Of a stretch of DNA of 28,800 nucleotides, positions 12,524-22,121 are shown one piece after another. The translations under genes were made by a program, and so were the position numbers. The stretch's first letter is position 1; the number at the start of each line of letters is the position of its first letter. The stretch comes from JBBTSB01 sp964355775 (GTDB taxonomy: Bacteria; Patescibacteriota; Minisyncoccia; 2-02-FULL-40-12; IGHO2-01-FULL-4-A). A model generated the notes under the pieces. That model saw only the letters and a list, made by a program, of their open reading frames with translations. It ran no database searches and was not told the DNA's origin. The stretch spans positions 1 to 28,800 of the forward strand of contig CAYHEP010000007.1 in NCBI GenBank assembly GCA_964355775.1. The letters are read 5' to 3'.

Positions 12524-12533
12524 GGAATATGAT
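12506..12533 (+). promoter_or_regulatory. Strong rpoBC promoter
   Basis: A perfect TTGACA (12506-12511), 16 nt, TATGAT (12528-12533). Transcription would start near 12540, leaving a leader of about 110 nt before the rpoB ATG, unlike the leaderless pattern of other genes here. Confidence 0.7.
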
Positions 12534-12607
12534 GATTCTATCCTTGTAAAGGAGAGATTCATTTTGATAGCTGATATCTCGCAAAAATAGGGGGTTTTAC
12601 GTACGTG

Positions 12608-12634
12608 CCTCGATGTTCGAGGTTGCTCTTTTTT
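12608..12634 (+). terminator. Terminator-like hairpin in the rpoB leader (possible attenuator)
   Basis: A six-bp stem CCTCGA (12608-12613) with TCGAGG (12617-12622) around a TGT loop is followed by TTGCTCTTTTTT. It ends 16 nt before the rpoB ATG. Upstream, GGGGGTTTTA and the start-proximal TAAACTACCC can pair imperfectly, offering an alternative fold. Confidence 0.5.
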
Positions 12635-12650
12635 GCGCTTTAAACTACCC

Positions 12651-15600
12651 ATGCCAAGTAGCCAAAGAAAAATCTTTTCAAAATATGCTCCTGAGCATTT
12701 TGAGGCGCCTGACCTAGTGCAGGTTCAGCTCGACTCCTACAACTGGTTTATCAACACCGGACTGAAGGAATTACTCAAAGAAGTGTCTCCCATTGAGGAC
12801 TGGACGGCGAAAGAACTCCAATTGCGCTTTTTGGACTTCAAGCTGGAAGAGCCGAAATATACCGAGCGCGTCGCCCGCGAGCGCAATATCACCCACGAAG
12901 CTCCATTGCGACTCAAAATCTCGCTCACCAACAAACGCACCGAACATGTCGAAGAACAGGAAGTCTATCTTACGGACTTCCCACTAATGACGAAGCGCGG
13001 AACATTTGTCATCAACGGAGTCGAGCGCGTTGTCATTTCACAACTCATCCGCTCGCCCGGTGTTTTCTTTACTCTATCTCGTTCAAGCCGTTTCAAACGG
13101 CTTTTTGGCGCCAAAATCATTCCGTCCCGTGGTGCATGGCTGGAATTTGAAACCGAAGCAAGCGGAGTCATTTCCGTGCGCATAGACCGCAAACGTAAAG
13201 TTCCCGCCACGGCGCTTCTGCGCGCTTTTGGCATGGGCAAGGACGAGGATATCAAAAAACAATTCGCCGATATCGATAACGATCCGGACATGCAATATAT
13301 CGCCGCTACGATATTACAGGATGCGTCTTCGACCGAAGAAGAGGGGTTGATTGAGGTCTACAAGCGTATCCGTCCGGGAGATCCGGCGACCGTTGAGAAC
13401 GCCAAGCAAATGGTGCGCAATATGTTTATGAGCTTCACGCGCTATGATCTGTCCCGCGTCGGACGACATCGCATGAATCTTCGTTTCAAAACCGACTACG
13501 CACTCGATGAGGCAAATCGAACACTCAAATTGGAAGACTTGATCGCCGTCTTGCGAGAAATCATACATCTCAACAACACGTCCGGTGCGGAAGCGGACAA
13601 TATCGATCACCTTGGCAATCGCAGAGTAAAGACGCTCGGGGAACTGCTCCAAGATAAACTTCGGATGGCATTTTCACGCATGGAACGCACGATCAAGGAC
13701 CGCATGAGCACCCTCGATGTCACCACGCTTGTTCCGGGACAGCTCATCAATTCACGACCAATTGTGGCGGCAATCAAAGAATTTTTCTCTTCAGGACAGC
13801 TCTCCCAATTCATGGATCAAATCAATCCGCTTGCTGAACTCGAGCACAAGCGACGTTTATCGGCTCTCGGACCCGGCGGACTGACGCGCGAACGCGCAAG
13901 TTTTGAGGTTCGCGACGTACATCCATCGCATTACGGCCGCATATGTCCCATTGAAACTCCAGAAGGTCCGAATATCGGTTTAGTGGGTCATCTTGCGCTA
14001 TTCGCACAAGTTTCGCCACTTGGCTTTATTCTCACACCCTACAGAAAAGTCACCAACGGCAAATTGACTGATCAGATCGACTACATGAACGCCACGGAAG
14101 AGGAGCAACATGTAATCGCCTACGCTGGAATCACAACCGACGAACATAAAAAAATCCTTGACAGCAAAGTCCCGGCCCGCATCCACGGAGAAGTCGGTTT
14201 GGCGCATACCGGAGACGTCACATACATAGACGTATCGGCAAAACAACCGTTCTCCGTAGCCACATCGCTCATACCATTCTTGGAAAACGACGATGCCAAC
14301 CGAGCGCTCATGGGATCAAACATGATGCGTCAAGCAGTACCTATAATAACTCCGGAAGCGCCATTTATAGGAACGGGTTTGGAAGGCAAGGTTGCTCGCG
14401 ATTCGGGCGTCATGATCATCGCGCAGGAACACGGCGTCGTAGATAGTATCGATGCCTCTACGATTGTCGTCAAAGACGAAAAAGGCGAACGTCATGAATA
14501 TCAGCTTTTAAAATTTGTAAAGTCGAATCAATTTACCGCGATCAATCAACATCCGATCGTAGAGCTGGGACAAAAAATCAAAAAAGGCGATGTGATCGCC
14601 GACGGTCCCGCCACGCATCAAGGAGAATTGGCGCTGGGACGCAACTTGGTTGTCGCATTTATGTCATGGGAGGGAGCGAATTTCGAGGATGCCGTCATTC
14701 TTTCCGAACGTTTGGTCAAAGAAGATCTTTTTACTTCCATCCATATTGAAGACTACTCTATCGATGTACGGGAAACCAAGCTTGGTCCGGAACTCACCAC
14801 CTATGATATCCCCAATCGTTCCGAAGCAAAATTAAAAGACCTCGACGAAGAAGGCATCGTACGCATCGGAGCCGAAGTGAGAAGTCAGGATATTTTGGTA
14901 GGAAAGATTTCACCAAAAGGCGAATCCGATCTCACCGCCGAAGAGCGTCTACTAAAGGCCATCTTCGGTGAAAAATCCCGCGACGTTAAAGACACCTCTC
15001 TTACGCTAGATCATGGAAAGACCGGTCGCGTTGTCGGAGTACGGATATTTTCAAGAGATCAAGGCGACAAATTGCCTGCGGGAGTCATCAAAACCATTCA
15101 GGTATCCGTGGCGCAGATGCGCAAGATTCAAGTAGGCGACAAGCTCGCGGGACGCCATGGCAACAAAGGCGTCATCTCCACTATTTTGCCGGAAGAAGAC
15201 ATGCCGTATCTACCCGACGGAAGACCCGTGGATATGATCTTGAGTCCGTTGGGTATCATCTCTCGTATGAACATCGGACAGATTTTGGAAACGCATTTCG
15301 GTTGGGCGGCTTCCCGTCTCGGATACAAGGCGACGATCCCGTCCATGGGAGCTCCGACTGAAGACATCATCAAAGAAGAGCTCAAAAAAGCCGGACTTCC
15401 GGAAGACGGTAAAATCCATATCTACGATGGACGAACGGGACGCATGTTTGAGCAAAAAACAACCGTCGGCGTCATTTACTTTATGAAACTCTCCCACATG
15501 GTGGAAGACAAGTTGCACATGCGCTCGATTGGGCCGTACTCACTCATCACCCAACAGCCGTTGGGAGGCAAAGCACAGTTCGGCGGACAGCGTTTCGGAG

Positions 15601-15815
15601 AAATGGAAGTGTGGGCGTTGGAGGGCTACGGCGCCGCTCATACTCTACAGGAAATGCTGACGATCAAATCCGATGACGTGCAAGGTCGCGCAAAGACATA
15701 CGAATCTATTATCAACGGCGAAGAAATCCGTGCCCCGCATTTACCCGAATCATTCAAAGTACTCTTGTCAGAAATCAAAGGACTAGGGTTAAACGTGGAA
15801 TTACGAGAACCATAA
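12651..15815 (+). CDS. rpoB: RNA polymerase beta subunit
   Basis: This is the beta subunit of the transcribing RNA polymerase (1054 aa, short beside about 1340 in E. coli, as expected without the large lineage-specific insertions). Recognisable blocks include the rifampicin region QLSQFMDQINPLAELEHKRR, then SALGPGGLTRERASFEVRDVHPSHYGRICPIETPEGPNIGL, and the C-terminal GKAQFGGQRFGEMEVWALEGYGAAHTLQEMLT. Rifampicin-contact residues D389, H399 and S404 (E. coli D516, H526, S531) are kept, but position 518 is Ile (I391) instead of Asn. I use the ATG at 12651 (MPSSQRKIF); the in-frame TTG at 12633 lies in the T-tract of the leader hairpin. rpoC follows after 82 nt. Confidence 0.97.
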   Translation: MPSSQRKIFSKYAPEHFEAPDLVQVQLDSYNWFINTGLKELLKEVSPIEDWTAKELQLRFLDFKLEEPKYTERVARERNITHEAPLRLKISLTNKRTEHVEEQEVYLTDFPLMTKRGTFVINGVERVVISQLIRSPGVFFTLSRSSRFKRLFGAKIIPSRGAWLEFETEASGVISVRIDRKRKVPATALLRAFGMGKDEDIKKQFADIDNDPDMQYIAATILQDASSTEEEGLIEVYKRIRPGDPATVENAKQMVRNMFMSFTRYDLSRVGRHRMNLRFKTDYALDEANRTLKLEDLIAVLREIIHLNNTSGAEADNIDHLGNRRVKTLGELLQDKLRMAFSRMERTIKDRMSTLDVTTLVPGQLINSRPIVAAIKEFFSSGQLSQFMDQINPLAELEHKRRLSALGPGGLTRERASFEVRDVHPSHYGRICPIETPEGPNIGLVGHLALFAQVSPLGFILTPYRKVTNGKLTDQIDYMNATEEEQHVIAYAGITTDEHKKILDSKVPARIHGEVGLAHTGDVTYIDVSAKQPFSVATSLIPFLENDDANRALMGSNMMRQAVPIITPEAPFIGTGLEGKVARDSGVMIIAQEHGVVDSIDASTIVVKDEKGERHEYQLLKFVKSNQFTAINQHPIVELGQKIKKGDVIADGPATHQGELALGRNLVVAFMSWEGANFEDAVILSERLVKEDLFTSIHIEDYSIDVRETKLGPELTTYDIPNRSEAKLKDLDEEGIVRIGAEVRSQDILVGKISPKGESDLTAEERLLKAIFGEKSRDVKDTSLTLDHGKTGRVVGVRIFSRDQGDKLPAGVIKTIQVSVAQMRKIQVGDKLAGRHGNKGVISTILPEEDMPYLPDGRPVDMILSPLGIISRMNIGQILETHFGWAASRLGYKATIPSMGAPTEDIIKEELKKAGLPEDGKIHIYDGRTGRMFEQKTTVGVIYFMKLSHMVEDKLHMRSIGPYSLITQQPLGGKAQFGGQRFGEMEVWALEGYGAAHTLQEMLTIKSDDVQGRAKTYESIINGEEIRAPHLPESFKVLLSEIKGLGLNVELREP

Positions 15816-15821
15816 CATGGA

Positions 15822-15897
15822 TCCCGTTAGAAGTTACCATAACGGGCTATCAACAACATGATGTCAAACATAACAATTTATTGTAACTTCTAACGGG
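15822..15897. mobile_element. MITE-like inverted-repeat element between rpoB and rpoC
   Basis: This 76-bp element has ends TCCCGTTAGAAGTTAC and GTAACTTCTAACGGG, a near-perfect terminal inverted repeat (17 bp counting flanking AT). It is flanked by the direct repeat ATGGA (15817-15821 and 15898-15902), read as a 5-bp target duplication. The right copy is the rpoC start codon. A related element with the same first ten bases lies at 28470-28550. Confidence 0.75.
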
Positions 15898-18800
15898 ATG
15901 GATTTTGCAACATTAAAATTACGGCTTGCTTCGCCTGAAGAAATGCTTGAATGGTCATATGGCGAAGTCACCAAAGCGGAAACGATCAACTACCGCACCC
16001 AAAAACCTGAAAAAGAAGGTCTCTTTTCAGAAGCGATTTTCGGTCCGACGAAAGACTGGGAATGCTACTGCGGAAAATATCGCCGGATCCGCTATAAGGG
16101 CATTGTCTGCGATCGATGCGGTGTTGAGGTAACCCGATCTATCGTCCGACGCGAACGTATGGGACATATCACGCTGGCTACTCCAGTTGCGCATATTTGG
16201 TTTTTGCGCGGTATTCCGTCGCGCATCGCATCGGTGCTTGATGTATCGTTGCCGGATCTTGAGCGCGTCATCTATTTTGCCGCGTACATCGTTACCCATG
16301 TCAATGAAGAGCTTCGGACTGAAGCCATGAAGAAGATGGAAACCGAATTCCGCTCATTGCTCAAAAATGAGGTTCGCGACTCTGAACAGTCAAAAATCGA
16401 AGAACAGCGCAATCGCGAAAAGGACAATCTGAAATCACTCAAGAAATACCAAATTCTTTCCGAACTGGATTTTCGAAATCTCTCCATAAAATATGGGGAG
16501 GTGTTTGAGGCTGGCATCGGCGCGGGCGTAGTCCGCAAACTTTTGGAAGAAGTTGACCTTGAAAAAGAAATCCAAAAAAGCGAAGCTCAATCCCATGAAA
16601 GCGACAATCCCGTCACACAAAAGAAAATTGTACGTCGCATCAAACTGCTTAAAGGCATGCTGAAAGCCGGAGTACGCCCGGAATGGATGATTATGACGAT
16701 TTTGCCGATCATTCCCCCGCTCCTTCGTCCGATGGTGCCGCTGGATGGCGGGAGGTTTGCGACATCTGATCTCAATGATCTGTACCGCCGTGTGATCAAC
16801 CGCAACAACCGCCTCAAACATCTCATGGAACTTCGTGCTCCGGAGGTCATCACCAAAAATGAAAAGCGCATGCTTCAAGAAGCTGTTGACGCGCTCATAG
16901 ACAATACGATGCGACGCGGGCAAACTCTTGTCAGCGCTTCGACAGGTCAAAAGCGCGCCCTCAAATCGCTCGCTGACATGCTCAAGGGAAAACAGGGAAG
17001 ATTCCGCCAAAACCTGCTCGGAAAACGGGTAGACTATTCCGGACGATCTGTAATCGTCGTAGGTCCCCAATTGAAAATGAACGAGTGCGGACTTCCGAAG
17101 TACATGGCGCTAGAACTGTTTAAGCCCTTTATCATCCACTACCTGATTTCAAACGGCTTGGCGCACAATATCCGCTCCGCCAACCACCTCATCGAACAGG
17201 AAGTGCCGGAAGTATGGGAAGCGCTCGAAGTTTCAATCCAAAACAAACTCGTACTCCTAAATCGCGCACCAACCCTGCACCGTCTCTCGGTACAGGCATT
17301 TACACCAAAACTGATTGAAGGAAAGGCTATCAAAATCCCGCCGATGCCGACGCGCGCATTCAATGCCGACTTTGATGGAGACCAGATGGCCGTCCATTTG
17401 CCGTTGACCAAGGAAGCTCAACGGGAAGCCAGCGATCTGATGCTGTCTACGCACGGCATCTTAAAACCGGCTACCGGAGATCCGGTTGCTATCGCGACAA
17501 AAGATATTACGTTCGGCTGTTACTATATGACTAGTATCGTTTCGGGGGCACTCGGAGAGGGACGTGTATGTTCTTCCGAATCCGAAGCCCTCCTCGCATA
17601 CGACCATGGCATAATTGGTTTGCGGGCAAAAATCAAAGTATCAATGGACGATGCCTTTGTTGAAACCTCCGTAGGGCGCATACTATTCAATATCGCGCTA
17701 CCTGACGATCATCCGTTTGTAAACAAAGTACTGAACCAAACCGACCTGCGCCACATTGAAGCGGAAATCCTTGAAAAATACGGCGAGGCTCGCACGATTG
17801 AATATTTGGATACGATCAAGACCCAAGGATTCCATTATGCCACGATTTCAGGCGTATCATGGGGCATGGATGATCTCAAGATCCCTGAAGGCAAGAAACA
17901 ACTCATCAAGGATGCGGAGAAAATAATCGAAGAAAACGTATCGCTCTTTGAACAAGGGTTGCTGACGGAATACGAGCGCAGATCCAAGGCAATCGAAATT
18001 TGGGCAGTTACAAAATCAAAACTGGAAAAGATCGTCAAAGACCAATTCAACGAAACGAGCTCAATCCATATGATGGTGGAATCCAAAGCCCGCGGAAATT
18101 GGGGAACGGTCAACCAGTTGGCAGGTATGCGCGGACTCATGGTGCGCCCCGACGGACAGGTCATTGAATTGCCGGTTAAAAGTTCGTTTAAGGAAGGTCT
18201 CAATGTGCTTGAGTATTTCATCTCAACTCACGGAGCTCGCAAAGGTCTTGTGGACACCGCGTTGCGTACGGCAAGCGCCGGATACCTGACTCGCCGACTG
18301 GTTGACGTCGCGCAAGACATCGTTGTGCAGGAAAAAGACTGCAAAGACAAAGAAGGATTTACTATCTTTGCTGCTGACAATGCTATTACCGGCGAAAGCT
18401 TGGGACAACGCATTATCGGCAGAGCCGTACTTGAAGAACTAAAGGATACTGATGGCACGGTGCTCATCAAGAAAAACACCGTTATCGACAAGACGCTGAT
18501 CGCGCAGATAGATAAAATCGCGCCTGCTCGTTTGAAAGTTCGATCTCCGATCACCTGTAAAGCGATGAATGGAATCTGCCAGCTTTGCTACGGATACGAC
18601 CTGTCAAAAAACAAACTTGTTGAAATGGGGGAAGCGGTCGGAATCGTCACCGCGCAAGCGATCGGCGAACCGGGAACCCAGCTCACGATGAGAACCTTCC
18701 ATACCGGAGGCGTAGCATCGGTGGGCGATATCACCATGGGGCTGCCACGCGTCGAAGAAATTTTTGAAGTCCGTCCGCCATCCGCGAAGGCGCTCGTTTC

Positions 18801-19464
18801 CGAAGTGGATGGCAATGTTGCCAGTGTAGAACAAAAAGGAACCCAGTATGCCATCAAGCTCATATCCGATAAAGGCGAGGAGCGGGAATACCTCACCTTG
18901 CCGGGCGGGAACTCACTGGTAAGCGCAGGCGATCTTGTCACGGCAGGACAACAGCTTTCCGATGGCCATGTTGACCTTCGGGAACTTTTCAAGATTTCAG
19001 GAAGTATTCCTGCCGTAGCCCGTTACATCGTGCGTGAAGTGCAGAGCGTCTACTATGCGACCGGTGAAGGTATCAACGAGAAACACATTGAACTTATTAT
19101 CAAACAAATGTTTTCCCGCGTAAAAATCGTTGACGCAGGCGACACAGAACTTCTGTCAGGCGACGTCCTCGAAAAACGCACCATCCTTGAAGCAAATCAC
19201 GCCATCAAAAACGAGGAAAAATCGAAGTCTGCCACCTATGAACAGCTCCTTATGGGCATCACCAAAGTATCGCTCTCTACGGATAGCTTCCTGTCCGCCG
19301 CATCATTCCAAGAAACCGCCCGTGTCCTTATCGACGCCGCTGTGTCTGGCAAAGAAGACAAGCTTCGCGGCTTGAAAGAAAATGTCATCATCGGCCGCCT
19401 GATCCCGGCCGGTACCGGTTTCAACATCGATGCTGCCACCATGACCTTGCCTGTGGAAGAGTAA
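15898..19464 (+). CDS. rpoC: RNA polymerase beta' subunit
   Basis: This is the catalytic beta' subunit (1188 aa). The N-terminal zinc site is C56, C58, C71 and C74 (CYCGKYRR...CDRCG). The Mg2+-binding catalytic loop NADFDGDQM has D491, D493 and D495. The second zinc site includes C887, C894 and C897 (CKAMNGICQLC). The bridge helix/trigger-loop region contains GEPGTQLTMRTFHTGG. The ATG is fixed by MDFATLKLRLASPEEMLEWS, the usual start region, but it now lies at the right edge of the inserted element and has no Shine-Dalgarno sequence. The left duplicated copy of the start codon (15817) opens a 14-codon ORF ending at 15861, so initiation may depend on coupling from it or from rpoB. Confidence 0.97.
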   Translation: MDFATLKLRLASPEEMLEWSYGEVTKAETINYRTQKPEKEGLFSEAIFGPTKDWECYCGKYRRIRYKGIVCDRCGVEVTRSIVRRERMGHITLATPVAHIWFLRGIPSRIASVLDVSLPDLERVIYFAAYIVTHVNEELRTEAMKKMETEFRSLLKNEVRDSEQSKIEEQRNREKDNLKSLKKYQILSELDFRNLSIKYGEVFEAGIGAGVVRKLLEEVDLEKEIQKSEAQSHESDNPVTQKKIVRRIKLLKGMLKAGVRPEWMIMTILPIIPPLLRPMVPLDGGRFATSDLNDLYRRVINRNNRLKHLMELRAPEVITKNEKRMLQEAVDALIDNTMRRGQTLVSASTGQKRALKSLADMLKGKQGRFRQNLLGKRVDYSGRSVIVVGPQLKMNECGLPKYMALELFKPFIIHYLISNGLAHNIRSANHLIEQEVPEVWEALEVSIQNKLVLLNRAPTLHRLSVQAFTPKLIEGKAIKIPPMPTRAFNADFDGDQMAVHLPLTKEAQREASDLMLSTHGILKPATGDPVAIATKDITFGCYYMTSIVSGALGEGRVCSSESEALLAYDHGIIGLRAKIKVSMDDAFVETSVGRILFNIALPDDHPFVNKVLNQTDLRHIEAEILEKYGEARTIEYLDTIKTQGFHYATISGVSWGMDDLKIPEGKKQLIKDAEKIIEENVSLFEQGLLTEYERRSKAIEIWAVTKSKLEKIVKDQFNETSSIHMMVESKARGNWGTVNQLAGMRGLMVRPDGQVIELPVKSSFKEGLNVLEYFISTHGARKGLVDTALRTASAGYLTRRLVDVAQDIVVQEKDCKDKEGFTIFAADNAITGESLGQRIIGRAVLEELKDTDGTVLIKKNTVIDKTLIAQIDKIAPARLKVRSPITCKAMNGICQLCYGYDLSKNKLVEMGEAVGIVTAQAIGEPGTQLTMRTFHTGGVASVGDITMGLPRVEEIFEVRPPSAKALVSEVDGNVASVEQKGTQYAIKLISDKGEEREYLTLPGGNSLVSAGDLVTAGQQLSDGHVDLRELFKISGSIPAVARYIVREVQSVYYATGEGINEKHIELIIKQMFSRVKIVDAGDTELLSGDVLEKRTILEANHAIKNEEKSKSATYEQLLMGITKVSLSTDSFLSAASFQETARVLIDAAVSGKEDKLRGLKENVIIGRLIPAGTGFNIDAATMTLPVEE

Positions 19465-19476
19465 CTGTTGTATACT
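19447..19476 (+). promoter_or_regulatory. Candidate leaderless promoter of the PA14/Ig gene
   Basis: TTGCCT (19447-19452), 18 nt, TATACT (19471-19476), then exactly 6 nt to the GTG start. The promoter overlaps the last codons of rpoC. Confidence 0.5.
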
Positions 19477-19482
19477 TGATGC

Positions 19483-21187
19483 GTGGGTCGCAAACGTAAT
19501 TTTATTCTAGCTGGTTCTGTTTTGCTTGTCGTAGTTTTACTGTTGAGCAACGACCGGATCCGGTTCAGTTTTATGGGGTCTCGTGCTTCCGGGCCTGATG
19601 CGATACTTTTGTATGGGCAGGATTTTGGAATCCCCGCAGGAACTGATCTCACCAATGCAAGCACGCAGCGATCTATTCTCAAAGACATCAGTAGTGGCTA
19701 CGGCAAGTCGTGGGATTTGGATCAGCTTGCGATTTCATCCCAGCCCATGGATCCCATACCCCCAGAGCGGGCAACGCTATACTTCAATCAGCACATCAAT
19801 GGCGTTCCTGTAGAAGGCGGTTTTGTTTCGCTGATCGTCAACGCAGTGGATGCAATTGATGATATTTTGGCTGATGGATTTATTGAAGCTGTGAATCCTC
19901 AACAACCGGCTATTTCCGCAGAGCAAGCAGCATCTGCCATCATCCATCCGCTTGATGGTAAAGCCGGCACGCCAGAACTTGTCTATCATTTGGGGGCAGT
20001 AATCCCGGAAGCATCCCAAGCACCAGATGCCATTGCTCCTTGGAACAAATCCTTGACTGCGCAAATTGTAGGAGAGGAACCGCCTATCATTGAAGAACAA
20101 CCGGCGATACAAGAACCTGCCATTGAACCTACTCTTGAACCAACGCCAGAAGCGATACCTGAAGAACCGCAAGGAGAACCCGGAACTGGAGCGTCACCAA
20201 CACCAAGCGATACTCCAACTCCTCGCATTTCTCTTCCTCCAATCGAACCGGAAAAAATACCTTCCTTGGGTCCGCAGTACCAGCTTGCCTACCGTATTCC
20301 AGTCATTCAGGCCATTGAACCCTACATTCCGACGACTGACGGTGGGGGACGCGGGCGCCTTAAAGGCCTCACAAAAAGTGGTGATGCATCGTGTAAAGCA
20401 GACAACGAATGTTTTGGTGATGGACAAGTCTGCGTAGCTGGCACATGCCAAGCTCCGGGCAATGTAAATGATTTTTGTGATAAAAATGACAGCAACAATG
20501 ACTGCTCAACCGGCTTGGTCTGTAGTTCCATCGCACAAAGCTGTGTTCAGCCGTTGCTTCTAAATTCCTGTCTCCGTGATACCGATTGCGCTGTGGATGT
20601 TGCCACCTCCGGCAAATATTGCGGTACGGATCGTCTCTGCCACCTCAAAGAATCATTGAAGCCGGAAATAGTTTTCGGCACCGGCAACGGCCTTATGGGA
20701 AGCTACTACTGTCTCAACAGTAGTACATGGGCAAACTATCATAAGTTTGATAGGGTGGATTCTCAAGTAAATTTTAATTGGGGATTGACATCTCCAGTGG
20801 ACTCATACTGCCCAACGAACAATAAAGATTACTTCGATGTTTCATGGTCAGGCAAACTCGAGGTGCCAACAACTGGAGCGTACACGTTCTATTTTAACTC
20901 AGACAACTATGGCAATGTAACCATCGCGAACTGGCATGTCATTATAGGGCAAAAAACACAAACTCCGGGAGAATACAAAGGTACGATGAATCTTGAAGAA
21001 GGTAAACGTTATAATATATACGTTGATGTAACTGACATCACCGGAAATGCCAAGGGAATTCTCTCTTGGTCTACTCCAACGATGACAAAACAAGTTATCC
21101 CACAAAAATATCTCTATACCTATGATGCTCTACCACCTCTGATCACCAGCGAACCAAAGGATGTGACTATTTTTGAAGAAATGCCAG
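19483..21187 (+). CDS. Exported PA14/Ig protein with propeptide-like N-terminus, part before the gap
   Basis: The GTG start is followed by a signal anchor (FILAGSVLLVVVLLLS, about residues 7-22). Residues about 95-170 resemble a thermolysin/fungalysin propeptide (FTP) region: LYFNQHINGVPVEGG, a strand, then AISAEQAASAI and ELVYHLGAV. A Pro/Glu/Thr-rich linker follows, then a disulfide-rich segment (CKADNECFGDGQVCVAGTC and two similar blocks), and then a PA14 domain (from GLMGSYYCLNSSTW to VIPQKYLY), a fold that often binds carbohydrate. The frame enters an Ig-like domain (ITSEPKDVTIFEEMP) and runs into 100 N. It continues at 21288. Probably a cell-surface or secreted protein. Confidence 0.8.
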
Positions 21188-21287
21188 NNNNNNNNNNNNN
21201 NNNNNNNNNNNNNNNNNNNNNNNNNNNNNNNNNNNNNNNNNNNNNNNNNNNNNNNNNNNNNNNNNNNNNNNNNNNNNNNNNNNNNNN
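21188..21287. other. Assembly gap (100 N) flanked by an identical 55-bp repeat
   Basis: The 55 bases before the gap (21133-21187) are identical to the 55 bases after it (21288-21342). Removing the gap and one copy (155 bp) joins the two reading frames exactly. This looks like two contigs that overlap but were joined with a fixed-size gap. Confidence 0.9.
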
Positions 21288-22121
21288 CCACCTCTGATCA
21301 CCAGCGAACCAAAGGATGTGACTATTTTTGAAGAAATGCCAGCTACGTTCTCCATTACTGTCGAGGGTACCGGTCCCATGACGTACGAGTGGTATTACAA
21401 CAATGGCATCACTCCCCTAAAGATTGTAGGAGCAACTACAAATGTTTACAAGATCGACAAGACAACCATCAAAGATGCGGGATGCTACTATGCCATTGCC
21501 ACCAACGGTTTTGGCTCCCTGGGAAGTTACTGCGCAAAGTTGACCGTCAATCCGATACCGGGAGGAAGTGGAACGGGATTAAAAGGATTCTACTTTGACA
21601 ATACAACACTGGATGGCAGTGCACAGATTGTCAGAATAGACCCTCAAGTGGATTTTGACTGGGGCTTGACAGCACCGTCAGAACCGCACATGTGCGCCGA
21701 ATGTTTTATACCAAAGGATCGTTTCAGTGTTCGCTGGTATGGAGAGGTATACGTTCCCGTTCCTGGATCATACGCATTTGGTATCACCACCAACGATGGT
21801 GGGAGACTTTGGGTGGATGGGGAACTAAAGATAGACAACTGGTACATACCGGATGGAACAACATCATGGACGCCATATATTACGTTTGATGCCCCCGGCA
21901 AGCATACAATCCGCTATGAATACTGGGAAGGAAAAGACAATGCTTCAGCTCAACTTCTGTGGAGCGGAGGACCTTTTAGCGCAAAAGTGATTCCGCAACA
22001 ATATCTCTTTCCTCTTGATTTTAACCCGCCTACGCCTAATACCGAAGTTGGAGATATGGTTTGGGTCAATGCGGTCACGGGACAGATCATAGACAGAATA
22101 AGCACTATCATACGAGAATGA
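21288..22121 (+). CDS. Exported PA14/Ig protein, part after the gap
   Basis: This is the continuation of the gene begun at 19483; the merged product would be 827 aa. It holds the rest of an Ig-like domain (EGTGPMTYEWYYNNG, then DAGCYYAIATNGFGS with the typical D-x-G-x-Y-x-C-like strand F) and a second PA14 domain (GLKGFYFDNTTLDGS, DWGLTAP, FSVRWYGEVYVPVPGSYAF, DGGRLWVDG, VIPQQYLFPL). Strictly, any number of extra repeat units could be hidden in the gap. The stop TGA overlaps the ATG of the metallopeptidase gene (ATGA), so the two proteins are made from one message. Confidence 0.8.
   Translation, partial: PPLITSEPKDVTIFEEMPATFSITVEGTGPMTYEWYYNNGITPLKIVGATTNVYKIDKTTIKDAGCYYAIATNGFGSLGSYCAKLTVNPIPGGSGTGLKGFYFDNTTLDGSAQIVRIDPQVDFDWGLTAPSEPHMCAECFIPKDRFSVRWYGEVYVPVPGSYAFGITTNDGGRLWVDGELKIDNWYIPDGTTSWTPYITFDAPGKHTIRYEYWEGKDNASAQLLWSGGPFSAKVIPQQYLFPLDFNPPTPNTEVGDMVWVNAVTGQIIDRISTIIRE

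Noticed and set aside
12633..12650. TTG at 12633 as the rpoB start
   Set aside because: It lies in the T-tract of the leader hairpin, adds MRFKLP with no family support, and the ATG at 12651 gives the usual N-terminus.
21133..21342. The 55-bp direct repeat as a biological duplication
   Set aside because: It is perfectly identical, exactly borders a 100-N run and breaks the reading frame unless collapsed, all as expected from an assembly join.
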